From: Hallella colorans
GTDB taxonomy: Bacteria; Bacteroidota; Bacteroidia; Bacteroidales; Bacteroidaceae
Reading direction: 5' to 3'
Assembly (NCBI RefSeq): GCF_003096815.1
Contig: NZ_QENY01000004.1
Span: 41,316 to 105,315, forward strand
DNA length: 64,000 nucleotides
Position 1 is the stretch's first letter. The number at the start of each line of letters is the position of its first letter. Below the pieces are notes generated by a model that was not told the DNA's origin, did no database searches, and saw nothing but the letters and a program-made list of their open reading frames with translations. Positions 52,833-62,075 of this stretch are shown here, in pieces. The translations under genes were made by a program, and so were the position numbers.

Positions 52833-53828
52833 ATGACCAAGCAGGATCTCAAAATTGTATTCATGGGCACGCCAGACTTCGCAGTGAGCACGCTCGACAG
52901 ACTTGTCAACGAACGGTTCAACGTGGTGGCGGTGGTGACGCAGCCCGACAAGCCAGTGGGCCGTCACCAGAACGTTTTGCAGCCATCAGCCGTGAAGCAG
53001 TACGCCATAAAACATGGCATACCTGTGTTGCAACCTGCGAGGATGAAAGATGCCGAATTTATTAGCGAGCTGGCCACTTACAAAGCCGACATCCAAGTGG
53101 TGGTAGCCTTTCGCATGTTGCCCGAGATAGTGTGGAGCATGCCACCCTGCGGCACGTTTAACGTACATGCGGCCTTGTTGCCCCAGTATCGGGGAGCAGC
53201 TCCCATCAATTGGGCCATTATCAATGGTGAAACGCAAACGGGGGTTACCACATTCTTTCTTGACCACGACATAGATACCGGACGTATCATCCTACAAAAA
53301 AGATTTTCCATTCCTGATGATGCCGACGCAGAATATGTATACGACGGATTGGCCGCCCTCGGAGCGGACATCGCCGTGGAGACGCTATACCGTGTCATCG
53401 ACAGCGGCGGGCACATAGCGTCCACACCGCAAGATCAATGGGACAAAGATAGCTACCAAACGGGAGGCCAGCTACAACCCGCGCCCAAGATTTTCAAGGA
53501 CACTTGTCGCGTGCGGTGGGACCAAAGCGCCAAGCGAGTGTACGATTTCATACGCGGCTTGTCTCCCTACCCCACAGCTTGGACCACACTCTGCCAAGAC
53601 AGCACGGACAAAGCACTCACTCTAAAAATATTCAAAACCTTGAAAACGGGCATCACCGCCACAGGCCACGAGCCCGGCAGTATGCGCGTGGAGAGACACC
53701 GCCTGCTCGTGGCTTGCGCCGACGAGTGGCTGGAGCTCACCGAGTTGCAACTGGCTGGCAAGCGCCGAATGCACGCCCGCGACTTCCTTAATGGCAACCA
53801 TGACATAGATTTGGCCCATCTCTCATAG
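52833..53828 (+). CDS. fmt: Methionyl-tRNA formyltransferase
   Basis: A 331-residue enzyme: IVFMGTPDFAVSTLDRLV, folate-site FNVHAALLPQYRGAAPINWA with the catalytic Asn and His, and FFLDHDIDTGRIILQ with the catalytic Asp. The C-terminal domain ends RRMHARDFLNG. It formylates initiator Met-tRNA. Motifs intact. Confidence 0.96.
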   Translation: MTKQDLKIVFMGTPDFAVSTLDRLVNERFNVVAVVTQPDKPVGRHQNVLQPSAVKQYAIKHGIPVLQPARMKDAEFISELATYKADIQVVVAFRMLPEIVWSMPPCGTFNVHAALLPQYRGAAPINWAIINGETQTGVTTFFLDHDIDTGRIILQKRFSIPDDADAEYVYDGLAALGADIAVETLYRVIDSGGHIASTPQDQWDKDSYQTGGQLQPAPKIFKDTCRVRWDQSAKRVYDFIRGLSPYPTAWTTLCQDSTDKALTLKIFKTLKTGITATGHEPGSMRVERHRLLVACADEWLELTELQLAGKRRMHARDFLNGNHDIDLAHLS

Positions 53829-54810
53829 GGCACCGACGATACTGCAGACAACTTATTTGGGCACGCTTACGCGCGCACGCCATCTCTATGGCTCAGCTGA
53901 TATTTAATGGAGGAGCTAAAGGCTCAGTAGGTATTTACCTTGGGGGCACCGTAGGTCTCCCTACGATTGTGGTAACCATGTATAACCGCAAACAGGATTA
54001 AAGACAGGAAGATATGATGTGGGCATAAAAGTTCATACGTGTAAATTTCTACCGCGCTTAGACGCTTCTTGAATCCGATGTAATTGTCTTCATTCATTTT
54101 TTGCTCCCCACTCTTCACTCCTTACTCCTTATTCTTTATCTTGTAAAATATAATTACTGTTTTTTGATCATTATTTTCGAGTCATCCAGAGCAAAAAGGG
54201 CTATCTTTTTTTGTCAAAACCAAGTAGAGCGTTACCAAAAATCATAAGAGGGCTGCGATTGGTGCTTTCTCATAGCATGATTAGGCCTTATTGGCAGCGC
54301 GGAAGAGCCTCTATCACGTTGCGATTGCAACCTTATCATCATGCCATTTGATACTTAACAGCAGACCACAAAATAGGAGAATAAAGGCTATTTTTTCAAA
54401 GACGCTGAATGTCAATCGTTTACAAACTATCGCAGATTTCGCGTATTTCGGACGAAGGCAAACTTATTTTTAAATAAGCGAATTTGAGAGGGTTCTTTGT
54501 TCAAATAATTGACTATTTCTAATTTTTCAAAAACCGCGTTCGGGATAAGCAGGTTTTTAAAGAAAAAACCGAAAATGAGCAAATGTTCTGTCGCCATCTC
54601 GAAGCGTACACACGCCCCATTCGGCCACCTATGTTGTACATAGCGAGCATCTCTTCAATAAACATACGGGCACTATTGTACCAATGGGTTAATCTCAATA
54701 GCAAAATGAAACACCATACTTTTTCTACTGAGCCATCCCCATGCCTCACCAAAGAGCAAGGCGCCAAGCCTCAATGAGACTTGGCGCCTTGCTTTATACA
54801 CAGACAACGC
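53829..54810. other. Long intergenic region, no supported gene
   Basis: About 980 bases. It contains a hairpin CGTAGG-TCTC-CCTACG (53950-53965), a heptad-like run of CTCYTWA units (54111-54140) that reads as repeated AAGGAG on the minus strand upstream of a doubtful 57-codon frame, and a GATTAGGCCTTATTGGCAGC copy of the dispersed repeat (54279-54298). Confidence 0.5.
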
Positions 54811-55789
54811 TTACAGCTCCCAGCCAATAGCCGACGCTCCCAACACGGCTGCCGAGCTGCCCTCCAAGGCACTCACCAAGAATTTGGCCTTGCCCTTGAA
54901 CACTTTAAGCACATGCTTGTCGTAGCTGCGACGTATAGGCTCCATGATAAGCTCGCCCGCTTTGGCCAATCCACCAAAAAATACAAATGCCTCTGGCGAC
55001 GAGAACGCAGCAAAATCTGCACACGCTTGACCTAACATATCACCCGTAAACTCAAAAATATTTTTCGCCATCATATCGCCCTTGCCAGCGGCAATGCTCA
55101 CGTCGAGCGATGTGATATTGTCGGCGTCAAGCTCGCGCAACAACGAAGGCTCATCAGACTGGCTCAACATCTCGCGAGCTGTGCGTGCCACGCCCGTGGC
55201 CGAGCAGTAAGCCTCCAAGCAACCTTGTGCGGCCACATCCGCATGAGCGACCATTCTCACGTACCATCGTGACGTGACCCAATTCGCCGGCAAAACCGTC
55301 AGAGCCATACACCACATGCCCATCTATCACAATGCCCGAGCCCACGCCCGTGCCAAGTGTGATCATCACGAAGTTTTTCAAACTGCGCGCCACGCCATAC
55401 GTCATCTCGCCAATAGCGGCCGCATTAGCATCATTGGTAAGTCCAACGGGCACGCCAAGCACTTTCGAGAACATGTCGGCCAAAGGCACTATACCATTGT
55501 GTCCCCATACGAGATTGGGCGCAAACTCTATTGTCCCGGTATAGAAATTACCGTTTGGCGCACCAATACCCATAGCCTTGATTTTATCAATGCCACCCAC
55601 TTGGTAGATAATGACATTGAGAGCCTCTACCGCCGCTTTCACGTACTCTTCCGCAGTATCGTAGCCTTGTGTTTTGATGGCTGTCGTAGCCTTTATCTCG
55701 CCTCGACTGTCTACAATCCCGAAGACAGAGTTCGTACCGCCAAGGTCCAAGCCAATGACGTACGGTTTCATCAATTCTTGTTCGTTCAT
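54811..55789 (-). pseudogene. ROK-family sugar kinase (glucokinase type), frameshifted
   Basis: The 5' part (55789 to about 55232) encodes MKPYVIGLDLGGTNSVFGIV, LTNDANAAAIGEMTYG, ITLGTGVGSGIVIDG and GRSCGCG. The 3' part continues in another frame with AQGCLEAYCSATGVARTARE through ASAIGWEL. An extra C in GGCCGC (plus strand about 55231-55232) splits the zinc motif CxCGxxGCxE; removing one base restores one frame. So it is a broken kinase, a sequencing error, or a phase-variable site. The 5' leader carries the 66-bp repeats. Confidence 0.88.
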
Positions 55790-55830
55790 TTTATATCTTT
55801 TTTAAGTTAGCGTAGTCTCTTACCATAATT

Positions 55831-56094
55831 AGATTGCGCAAGCAGAGCGCAATGAAGCGAAGCCTCAATTGCCGAGGCGATGCCAATCTTCTGCAAAGAT
55901 TGCGCAAGCAGAGCGCAATGAAGCGAAGCCTCAATTGCCGAGGCGAAGCCAATCTTCTGCAAAGATTGCGCAAGCAGAGCGCAATGAAGCGAAGCCTCAA
56001 TTGCCGAGGCGATGCCAATCTTCTGCAAAGATTGCGCAAGCAGAGCGCAATGAAGCGAAGCCTCAATTGCCGAAGCGAAGCCAATCTTCTGCAA
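55831..56094. repeat. Four tandem 66-bp repeats, each with three hairpins
   Basis: Copies start at 55831, 55897, 55963 and 56029, nearly identical. Each unit contains the palindromes ATTGCGC-7-GCGCAAT and GCCTC-7-GAGGC and, across the junction, AATCTT-CTGCA-AAGATT. The last unit is slightly changed (CGAAGCG) and runs into the minus-strand -7 element. Because 66 is a multiple of three, several frames stay open, but no gene is supported. Confidence 0.95.
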
Positions 56095-56099
56095 AGATA
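56092..56099 (-). promoter_or_regulatory. -7 element TATCTTTG for the ROK kinase gene
   Basis: An exact TAnnTTTG on the minus strand at the far end of the array. The repeats would lie in a leader of about 295 bases. Inside the array the equivalent position is AATCTTTG, one base off. Confidence 0.6.
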
Positions 56100-56199
56100 A
56101 CAAAACATTTGAGATTTAAAAGGATATTCATCGCTTTTTTTGAATTTCAAAACTTGGGCAAAGTCAAGTCAATACGACTTTAAAAAAACTCGCAAAGAT

Positions 56200-56230
56200 T
56201 TGGGCGATAAGTAAAGTTTCTGTAACTTTG
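56200..56230 (+). promoter_or_regulatory. tsaC promoter
   Basis: TTG (56200-56202), 20 bases, TAACTTTG (56223-56230), a full consensus with a short leader before 56250. Confidence 0.8.
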
Positions 56231-56249
56231 CCTATATATCCTTTAAAAA

Positions 56250-56816
56250 ATGACACAAGAAGAAGATATCAAAAAGGCCGTCGAAGTCTTAAAGAATGGT
56301 GGTGTTATCTTATACCCCACCGACACCGTGTGGGGCATCGGTTGTGACGCCACCAATGCCGAAGCCGTAGCCAAGGTGTATGCCATCAAAAAGCGCGACG
56401 ACTCCAAGGCTCTCATCTGCCTCGTAGATTCAGACGCACGATTGCAGCGATACGTGCGCCAGGTGCCTAACATAGCTTGGGACCTCATAGACGCTGCCGT
56501 GAAGCCCACCACCATCATCCTCGACGGTGCCGTGAACCTCGCCCCTAATCTTATCGCCGACGATGGCAGCATAGCGCTGCGTATCACTAACGAGCCTTTC
56601 TCGCACCAACTGTGCTATCGTTTCCAAAAAGCCATTGTCAGTACCAGTGCCAACATCAGCGGAGAGCCAGCCGCCCAAAACTATCAAGACATCTCACAAG
56701 AGCTGTTAGACAGTGTGGACTACGTATGCTTCTCAAGGCGCAACGAGCACAAACCGCACACGCCCAGCTCCATTATCAAGCTCGGTCCCACTGGCGAGGT
56801 TACCATCATCAGATAA
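56250..56816 (+). CDS. tsaC: L-threonylcarbamoyladenylate synthase (YrdC/Sua5 family)
   Basis: A 188-residue YrdC-fold protein: VILYPTDTVWGIGCDATNAE, IKKRDDSKALICLVDSD, and STSANISGEPA. The length fits the short TsaC/YrdC form rather than long Sua5. It makes threonylcarbamoyl-AMP for t6A; tsaE is at 25464. Confidence 0.94.
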   Translation: MTQEEDIKKAVEVLKNGGVILYPTDTVWGIGCDATNAEAVAKVYAIKKRDDSKALICLVDSDARLQRYVRQVPNIAWDLIDAAVKPTTIILDGAVNLAPNLIADDGSIALRITNEPFSHQLCYRFQKAIVSTSANISGEPAAQNYQDISQELLDSVDYVCFSRRNEHKPHTPSSIIKLGPTGEVTIIR

Positions 56817-56901
56817 ATAGTATTTCACATTTACAAGTCCACCATCTCGTGGCAAGGTGCGCACCCTAAGTTCTTAGCATCGACAAAACAACAGCAAGAA
56901 A

Positions 56902-58674
56902 GTGATAGCAAAACTCATAGCTTGGAAAAACAACACGCTTACCAATAAGCAAGCCACCTACATCCTCGCGTTCATCATCGGCTTCTTGGCCTCCGTGGCA
57001 GCCTTCATGCTCCATGGTCTCATCAAGCTGATACAGCGACTACTAAGCTACGGATTTTTCACCGAACGAGCCAACTGGCTCTTTCTTGTGGTGCCAGTGG
57101 TGGGCATTTACCTCACTTCGCTTTTTATCAAATACGTAGTGCGTGACAATATCTCGCATGGCATTACTCGAGTGCTCTACGCCATCGCCACCAAAAACTC
57201 GCTCATACGAGCGCACAACACATGGAGCTCCGTGGTGGCGTCGGCCATCACCATCGGATGCGGCGGGTCTGTGGGAGCCGAGGCGCCTATTGTGCTCACA
57301 GGGTCGGCCATCGGATCCAATCTTGGCAGACTGTTCAACATGAACAAACGCACCGTGATGCTATTGGTGGGCTGTGGCGCCGCGGCGGCCATCGCAGGCA
57401 TTTTCAAGGCTCCCATCGCAGGCTTAGTGTTCACCTTGGAAGTGCTGATGATAGACCTCACCATGGCCTCATTGGTGCCAATCCTTATCTCGAGCATCAC
57501 GGCCGACATCTTCTCATACCTTTTCACGGGCACTTCCACGCTCTTCACGTTTCATCTTGACAGCGCATGGAGCGTGGAGCGCATACCAGGCACCGTTCTC
57601 TTGGGCGTGATGTGCGGACTGATGAGCCTCTATTTCATGCGCATGATGAATTTTTGCGAGAGCAAGTACGCCAAGATGCGCCATCATTTCTACGCCAAAC
57701 TTTTAGTGGGCGGATTGATGCTAAGCTCACTCATATTCCTTTTCCCGGCGCTCTACGGCGAAGGTTACAACGCCATCGCTATCTTCATGGAGGGCCAAAC
57801 TGAGGCCGACTGGTCCAAGATAATGGACGGTTCTCTCTTTTATGGGCATCCGGAGCTGCTCTTGGTCTACGTCGCGCTTGTCATGTTTACCAAGATCGTG
57901 GCCACATCCTCTACCAATGGGGCAGGCGGATGCGGCGGAACTTTCGCGCCGTCGCTCTTCGTGGGTGGCTTCGCCGGATTTCTCTTTGCGCACTTTTGGA
58001 ACAAGGAGCAAATAGGCATGTACCTGCCCGAGAAAAATTTCACGCTCCTTGGCATGGCTGGCGTGATGGCTGGCGTGATGCACGCGCCACTCACGGGCAT
58101 CTTCCTCATAGCCGAGATTACGGGCGGTTATCAATTGTTCGTACCCCTCATCATCGTGTCGGTGGTGAGTTTCATGGTCATCAACATCTTTGAGTCACAC
58201 AGCATATACGCCATGCGATTGGCACGCGAGGGGCGATTGCTCACTCATCACACCGATCGCAGCGTGCTCACCATGCTCAGCATGGGATCTGTGGTGGAGC
58301 GAGAGTGCACAACCGTCACACCAGAGATGCCCATGTACAAACTCATCTCCGTGCTCACGAGCAGCCGCGACATGCTCCTCCCTGTGGTAGACGACAACAA
58401 GCACCTGCTCGGCATGATAGACATCAACAAAATACGGCATTATGTTTTCCGCACCGAACTGTACCATCGTTTCCGTGTCAGCCAACTCATGGTGCCCGTT
58501 CCGGCCATCTTGTACGACAACGAGCCCATGGAAGAAGTAATGGCCAAGTTTGATGACACTAACGCAGACGCACTGCCTGTGGTGGATATTGACAACCACC
58601 TGCAAGGCATCGTATCCAAGACACGCCTGTACCACGCTTATCGCCAGCTCGTCGCCGACTTCTCCGCCGAGTGA
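56902..58674 (+). CDS. CLC-family chloride channel/transporter with two CBS domains
   Basis: A 590-residue protein starting at a GTG codon. The membrane part includes GCGGSVGAEAPIVLTGSAIG with the gating Glu127, KAPIAGLVFTLEVLMID and GAGGCGGTFAPSLFVGGFAG. The C-terminal 140 residues form two CBS domains (CTTVTPEMPMYKLISVLTSS; AILYDNEPMEEVMAKFDDTN). The position of the internal proton glutamate in H+/Cl- exchangers is Val181, as in chloride channels, so passive chloride flux is possible. It may be coupled to adenine-nucleotide sensing by the CBS pair. Confidence 0.9.
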   Translation: MIAKLIAWKNNTLTNKQATYILAFIIGFLASVAAFMLHGLIKLIQRLLSYGFFTERANWLFLVVPVVGIYLTSLFIKYVVRDNISHGITRVLYAIATKNSLIRAHNTWSSVVASAITIGCGGSVGAEAPIVLTGSAIGSNLGRLFNMNKRTVMLLVGCGAAAAIAGIFKAPIAGLVFTLEVLMIDLTMASLVPILISSITADIFSYLFTGTSTLFTFHLDSAWSVERIPGTVLLGVMCGLMSLYFMRMMNFCESKYAKMRHHFYAKLLVGGLMLSSLIFLFPALYGEGYNAIAIFMEGQTEADWSKIMDGSLFYGHPELLLVYVALVMFTKIVATSSTNGAGGCGGTFAPSLFVGGFAGFLFAHFWNKEQIGMYLPEKNFTLLGMAGVMAGVMHAPLTGIFLIAEITGGYQLFVPLIIVSVVSFMVINIFESHSIYAMRLAREGRLLTHHTDRSVLTMLSMGSVVERECTTVTPEMPMYKLISVLTSSRDMLLPVVDDNKHLLGMIDINKIRHYVFRTELYHRFRVSQLMVPVPAILYDNEPMEEVMAKFDDTNADALPVVDIDNHLQGIVSKTRLYHAYRQLVADFSAE

Positions 58675-58709
58675 GAAACCGCCAGCTATACATGAGCAGG
58701 CTGCTACGC

Positions 58710-60158
58710 CTACTCTTCAACGCAGCGCCACAAGGCTGGAATGGCGCCGCTCCCACAAACCCACAAACCGGCAAAGGTGAGCATGCCATTGAGCATGAGC
58801 AACTCATAGCCAAATTTGTAGCCCGTAGCGGCAAGGGTTAAGCTGTCGATAGCATAACAAAGTAATGGCGATGCCACACAGATATAAGGTACCATACGGT
58901 CGCGCGTAGGGCGACGAGTGAGCAGGCCATAGGCAAAAAGGCCAAGGAGCGGCCCATAGGTATAAGAGCAAAGAATATAGATGGCATCAATGACACTCGT
59001 GGAATTGAGCGCCTTGAACAGCATGATGAAAAGCGTGAACACCACCGCCACGCCAATGTGGGCTTTTCGGCGTAGCCGTTCGTCAGTGGGTTTGCCACAG
59101 ATATCCACGCAAAAACAAGTGGTGAGAGCTGTCAAGGCTGAGTCGGCCGAGGAGAACGCGGCGGCCAAGACACCAATGGTGAAGAGCACCACGACGACCG
59201 TGCCCAACCTGCCTGTAGCCGCGAACATGGGCAACAAGTCATCGCCCTGAGTCGGGAGCGCCAAGCCTTGTTGGCGCGCAAGCATCATCAACAACACGCC
59301 AAGGCCTAAAAACAAAGCATTGGCCGGCAAGAAAGCAAAACCATACGCGCACATATCCTTCTGCGCATCGCGCAGTGTCTTGCACGTCAGGTTCTTCTGC
59401 ATCATGTCTTGATCAAGTCCGGTCATCACGATGGTGACAAACATTCCACTAAGAAACTGTTTCCAGAAATACTGCCTTGACATCCAATCGTCAAACTCGA
59501 ACACCCTGCTATGGGCGTCGGCGGCTATGGCTGACAAGGCCTCGACAGGAGTGAACCCCAGCTTGGACACCACATGAAGAATAATCAGGATGAGCGCTGT
59601 AAACATGCAGGCCGTTTGCAACGTATCGGTCCACACCAATGTCTTGATGCCACCGCGCCGTGTGTAGAGCCATATAAGGCACACCATAACCACAACCGTG
59701 AGTGGAAACGGAACGCCCACCGGTCCAAGCACAAACCGTTGCAAGATGAAACACACCACATAAAAGCGCACGGCGGCGCCCGTCATCTTGGATAAAAGGA
59801 AAAACCAAGCACCCGACTGGTATGACCGACGGCCCAACCGACGGCCCAACCAAGCGTAGATGGTGGTGAGATTGAGCCGGTAATAGAAGGGCAGCAACAC
59901 AAACGCCACGATGAAATATCCGAGTATGAAACCCAAGCACATCTGCAAATAGGTCATATCGGTCTTGATCGCCATACCGGGCACTGACACAAACGTGATG
60001 CCAGAGATGCTGGCACCCACCATGCCAAACGCTACCATATACCAAGGCGATTGGCGATTGCCCCTATAAAATGTGTCGTTATCCGAGCGCCGAGTGGTGA
60101 GCCTGCTAAAACACAACAATACGGCGAAATATCCAAAAACAGTGAGAAGTATCAACAT
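58710..60158 (-). CDS. Sodium:solute symporter (SSS family)
   Basis: A 482-residue transporter of about thirteen helices. The family core is seen in MVAFGMVGASISGITFVSVP and VVLFTIGVLAAAFSSADSAL (conserved sodium-site Ser/Ala region). It imports a solute with Na+; candidates range from sugars to sialic acid, and the sequence does not decide. The ATG lies only 8 bases after the -7 element TACCTTTG, so the transcript is nearly leaderless. Confidence 0.9.
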   Translation of the reverse strand: MLILLTVFGYFAVLLCFSRLTTRRSDNDTFYRGNRQSPWYMVAFGMVGASISGITFVSVPGMAIKTDMTYLQMCLGFILGYFIVAFVLLPFYYRLNLTTIYAWLGRRLGRRSYQSGAWFFLLSKMTGAAVRFYVVCFILQRFVLGPVGVPFPLTVVVMVCLIWLYTRRGGIKTLVWTDTLQTACMFTALILIILHVVSKLGFTPVEALSAIAADAHSRVFEFDDWMSRQYFWKQFLSGMFVTIVMTGLDQDMMQKNLTCKTLRDAQKDMCAYGFAFLPANALFLGLGVLLMMLARQQGLALPTQGDDLLPMFAATGRLGTVVVVLFTIGVLAAAFSSADSALTALTTCFCVDICGKPTDERLRRKAHIGVAVVFTLFIMLFKALNSTSVIDAIYILCSYTYGPLLGLFAYGLLTRRPTRDRMVPYICVASPLLCYAIDSLTLAATGYKFGYELLMLNGMLTFAGLWVCGSGAIPALWRCVEE

Positions 60159-60166
60159 AACGACTG

Positions 60167-60174
60167 CAAAGGTA
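60167..60174 (-). promoter_or_regulatory. -7 element TACCTTTG for the SSS symporter gene
   Basis: A TAnnTTTG element on the minus strand, 8 bases before the ATG at 60158. Confidence 0.6.
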
Positions 60175-60216
60175 AGTTTTTACAACGAAAAACCCGCTTG
60201 TCGCCTACCGCTTCAT

Positions 60217-60810
60217 TCAATCAAAATTAAGTTGTGGTGCCTTTTCAGCACCTGCCGAAGCCTCAAATTTACTCATGCGATTGAACCCAAAAATGCCTGC
60301 AAATATATTATTGGGAAATCGCCTAACGCTTTGATTGTAATCTTGAACCACCTCGTTATATTGTTGGCGCGCCTCGTTAATCCTATTCTCGGTGCCTTCA
60401 AGTTGGATTTGTAAGCTTTTGAAATTTTCATTCGCTTTTAATTCTGGGTAGCGTTCCGCCACTACCATCAGTTTGCCTAAAGCCTGCGACAACTCTCCTT
60501 GCGCGTTTTGAAACTTTTGTAGTGCCTCGGGTGTGAGATTATCAGCGTCCAGTTTTATTTGCGACACCGACGCACGCGCCTGCGTCACGGCCTCAAAGGT
60601 TTCGCGCTCGTGCTTGGCATACGCTTGGACAGTTTTAGCCAAATTTGGAATTAAGTCAGCGCGACGCTGGTAAGTAGCCTGCACATTAGCCAGCGCGGTG
60701 GTGGCAGCCTCCTGTTTGTTTACCAATCCGTTGTAAGAGCTACAAGCCCCGAAACATAGCAGGACAATAAGTACTACGACGATAAGTGCTAAAGATTTTT
60801 TAGTTTTCAT
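60217..60810 (-). CDS. LemA-family lipoprotein
   Basis: A 197-residue protein: N-terminal helix with lipobox FGAC, then NGLVNKQEAATTALANVQAT, YQRRADLIPNLAKTVQAYAK and a C-terminal NPNN-like FPNNIFAGIFGF, the LemA signature regions. A helical membrane-anchored protein of unclear function. It is the last gene of the glsB-TPM-lemA unit; LemA and TPM proteins are often neighbours. Confidence 0.94.
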   Translation of the reverse strand: MKTKKSLALIVVVLIVLLCFGACSSYNGLVNKQEAATTALANVQATYQRRADLIPNLAKTVQAYAKHERETFEAVTQARASVSQIKLDADNLTPEALQKFQNAQGELSQALGKLMVVAERYPELKANENFKSLQIQLEGTENRINEARQQYNEVVQDYNQSVRRFPNNIFAGIFGFNRMSKFEASAGAEKAPQLNFD

Positions 60811-60858
60811 CTATATAACAATTTAAAAGTTTTCATATCAGCAATGCCTTTTGTGCGT

Positions 60859-61671
60859 CTACCAGCCACCGCCAGCGCCACCGCCGCCGAAACTGCCGCC
60901 GCCGAAACTGCCGCCACTGGAACCTCCACCCCAGTCTCCGCCTCCGCCAAAGATAAAGGGTGGAAACCAATCGTCGTTGTCTTTTCGGCGATGACGCTTC
61001 TTTCGGGGCGATGGTTTTATTATACCCATCTTCTCAAGGATGCTGCAAATTATCAGTAGCACGGGCCGACCAAAAAATATCAAAAGTAGAAATATGATGA
61101 CCAACCAGTCTGTCAAACTTGTCTCCTCAGACTGATCAACCTGTTTAATGCCAGTGCTCCCGGTTGCCAATTTGTTAAATATGGCCTTGGATGTCTCAAA
61201 CACCGCAAGGTCTATATCGCCCACTTTCATATTCTTAACGATGCAAGCCCTGGCTATGTCATCACACTCAACATCTGTCAAATCTGCCTCAAGGCCTTTT
61301 CCGGGCGCGATGAAATATCTGCGATCGTTAACCGCTATGACGATTATTAAGCCACGCCGCTCTTTGCTTGTACCTACACCGTATTGGTTTCCCAAATCTT
61401 CGGCCAATCGGAAACAATCTTGGTTCTTCACATTGCCCACCACGACAAAAACCGTTTGGACACCACATTCCAAATGTAATCTCTTGAGATAGAAGTCTGA
61501 AGAATCGCGCGAGGCCGGTGTCAAGATATTCTCTGGGTCGCATACGTATCTGTTATGGTCTTGGAGATGAACCATGGGGATATTATCAGCAGACCAAATC
61601 TTTGCGTCAGCCGCAATGGCTGCCAACGCAAAAATAAACGCGAGGATACTTAGCCCAAATCTATTTCTCAT
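60859..61671 (-). CDS. TPM-domain membrane protein with Gly-rich tail
   Basis: About 270 residues starting MRNRFGLSILAFIFALAAIA (signal peptide), then a TPM domain (YVCDPENILTPASRDSSDFY, FVVVGNVKNQDCFRLAEDLG, ERRGLIIVIAVNDRRYFIAP) and a transmembrane helix (WLVIIFLLLIFFGRPVLL). A basic segment (RKKRHRRKDND) and a Gly/Ser/Trp-rich tail ending GGGGAGGGW follow. The family is linked to photosystem or envelope repair in other organisms; in this phylum it pairs with lemA, as here. Confidence 0.92.
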   Translation of the reverse strand: MRNRFGLSILAFIFALAAIAADAKIWSADNIPMVHLQDHNRYVCDPENILTPASRDSSDFYLKRLHLECGVQTVFVVVGNVKNQDCFRLAEDLGNQYGVGTSKERRGLIIVIAVNDRRYFIAPGKGLEADLTDVECDDIARACIVKNMKVGDIDLAVFETSKAIFNKLATGSTGIKQVDQSEETSLTDWLVIIFLLLIFFGRPVLLIICSILEKMGIIKPSPRKKRHRRKDNDDWFPPFIFGGGGDWGGGSSGGSFGGGSFGGGGAGGGW

Positions 61672-61723
61672 CAAGAACAATCTTTCAGAGTACGTACCAC
61701 TATCATGAAATAGTGCGAGAATG

Positions 61724-61957
61724 TCACTTCTTGAGCTTGGCCCACAACCACAAAATGATGACGGCACCAACCACAGACGTGCCTATTTGGCCTATCACGC
61801 CATGCCACTCAATTCCAATCCAGCCAAGCACATTGCCGCCTACAAAGCCGCCCACGAGACCCAAAAGCAGATCCACCAGGCACCCTTGACCCTCGTGCCC
61901 CATAATCAGGCACGCCACTAAGCCTGCCACGATACCTACAACAATAGTCCAAATCAT
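61724..61957 (-). CDS. GlsB/YeaQ/YmgE-family membrane protein
   Basis: A 77-residue protein with three Gly-rich helices (GIVAGLVACLIMGHEGQG, LLGLVGGFVGGNVLGWIGI, VVGAVIILWLWAKLKK) typical of the transglycosylase-associated/GlsB family, associated with stress response. It is the first gene of a three-gene unit with TPM and lemA, with its own -7 element. Confidence 0.93.
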   Translation of the reverse strand: MIWTIVVGIVAGLVACLIMGHEGQGCLVDLLLGLVGGFVGGNVLGWIGIEWHGVIGQIGTSVVGAVIILWLWAKLKK

Positions 61958-61977
61958 AATAATCTTTTTATATATGG

Positions 61978-61985
61978 CAAAGATA
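61978..61985 (-). promoter_or_regulatory. -7 element TATCTTTG for the glsB-TPM-lemA unit
   Basis: An exact TAnnTTTG on the minus strand, 20 bases before the ATG at 61957. Confidence 0.65.
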
Positions 61986-62075
61986 CATCATTTTTTTAAT
62001 AGAGCCAGAGATTATTCAAATTTTATTAACAACAGGCCAGCTATACAATTATCTTTCTTGCCCATCGCTGATGGA

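Noticed and set aside
54052..54118. Small minus-strand gene behind repeated AAGGAG-like heptads
   Set aside because: The frame (MNEDNYIGFKKRLSAVEIYT...) has no recognisable family and the heptads look like a simple-sequence repeat, so it was left as a note in the intergenic entry.
55831..56094. CRISPR array from the regular 66-bp periodicity
   Set aside because: The units are repeated end to end without unique spacers, and there are no cas genes in the window.
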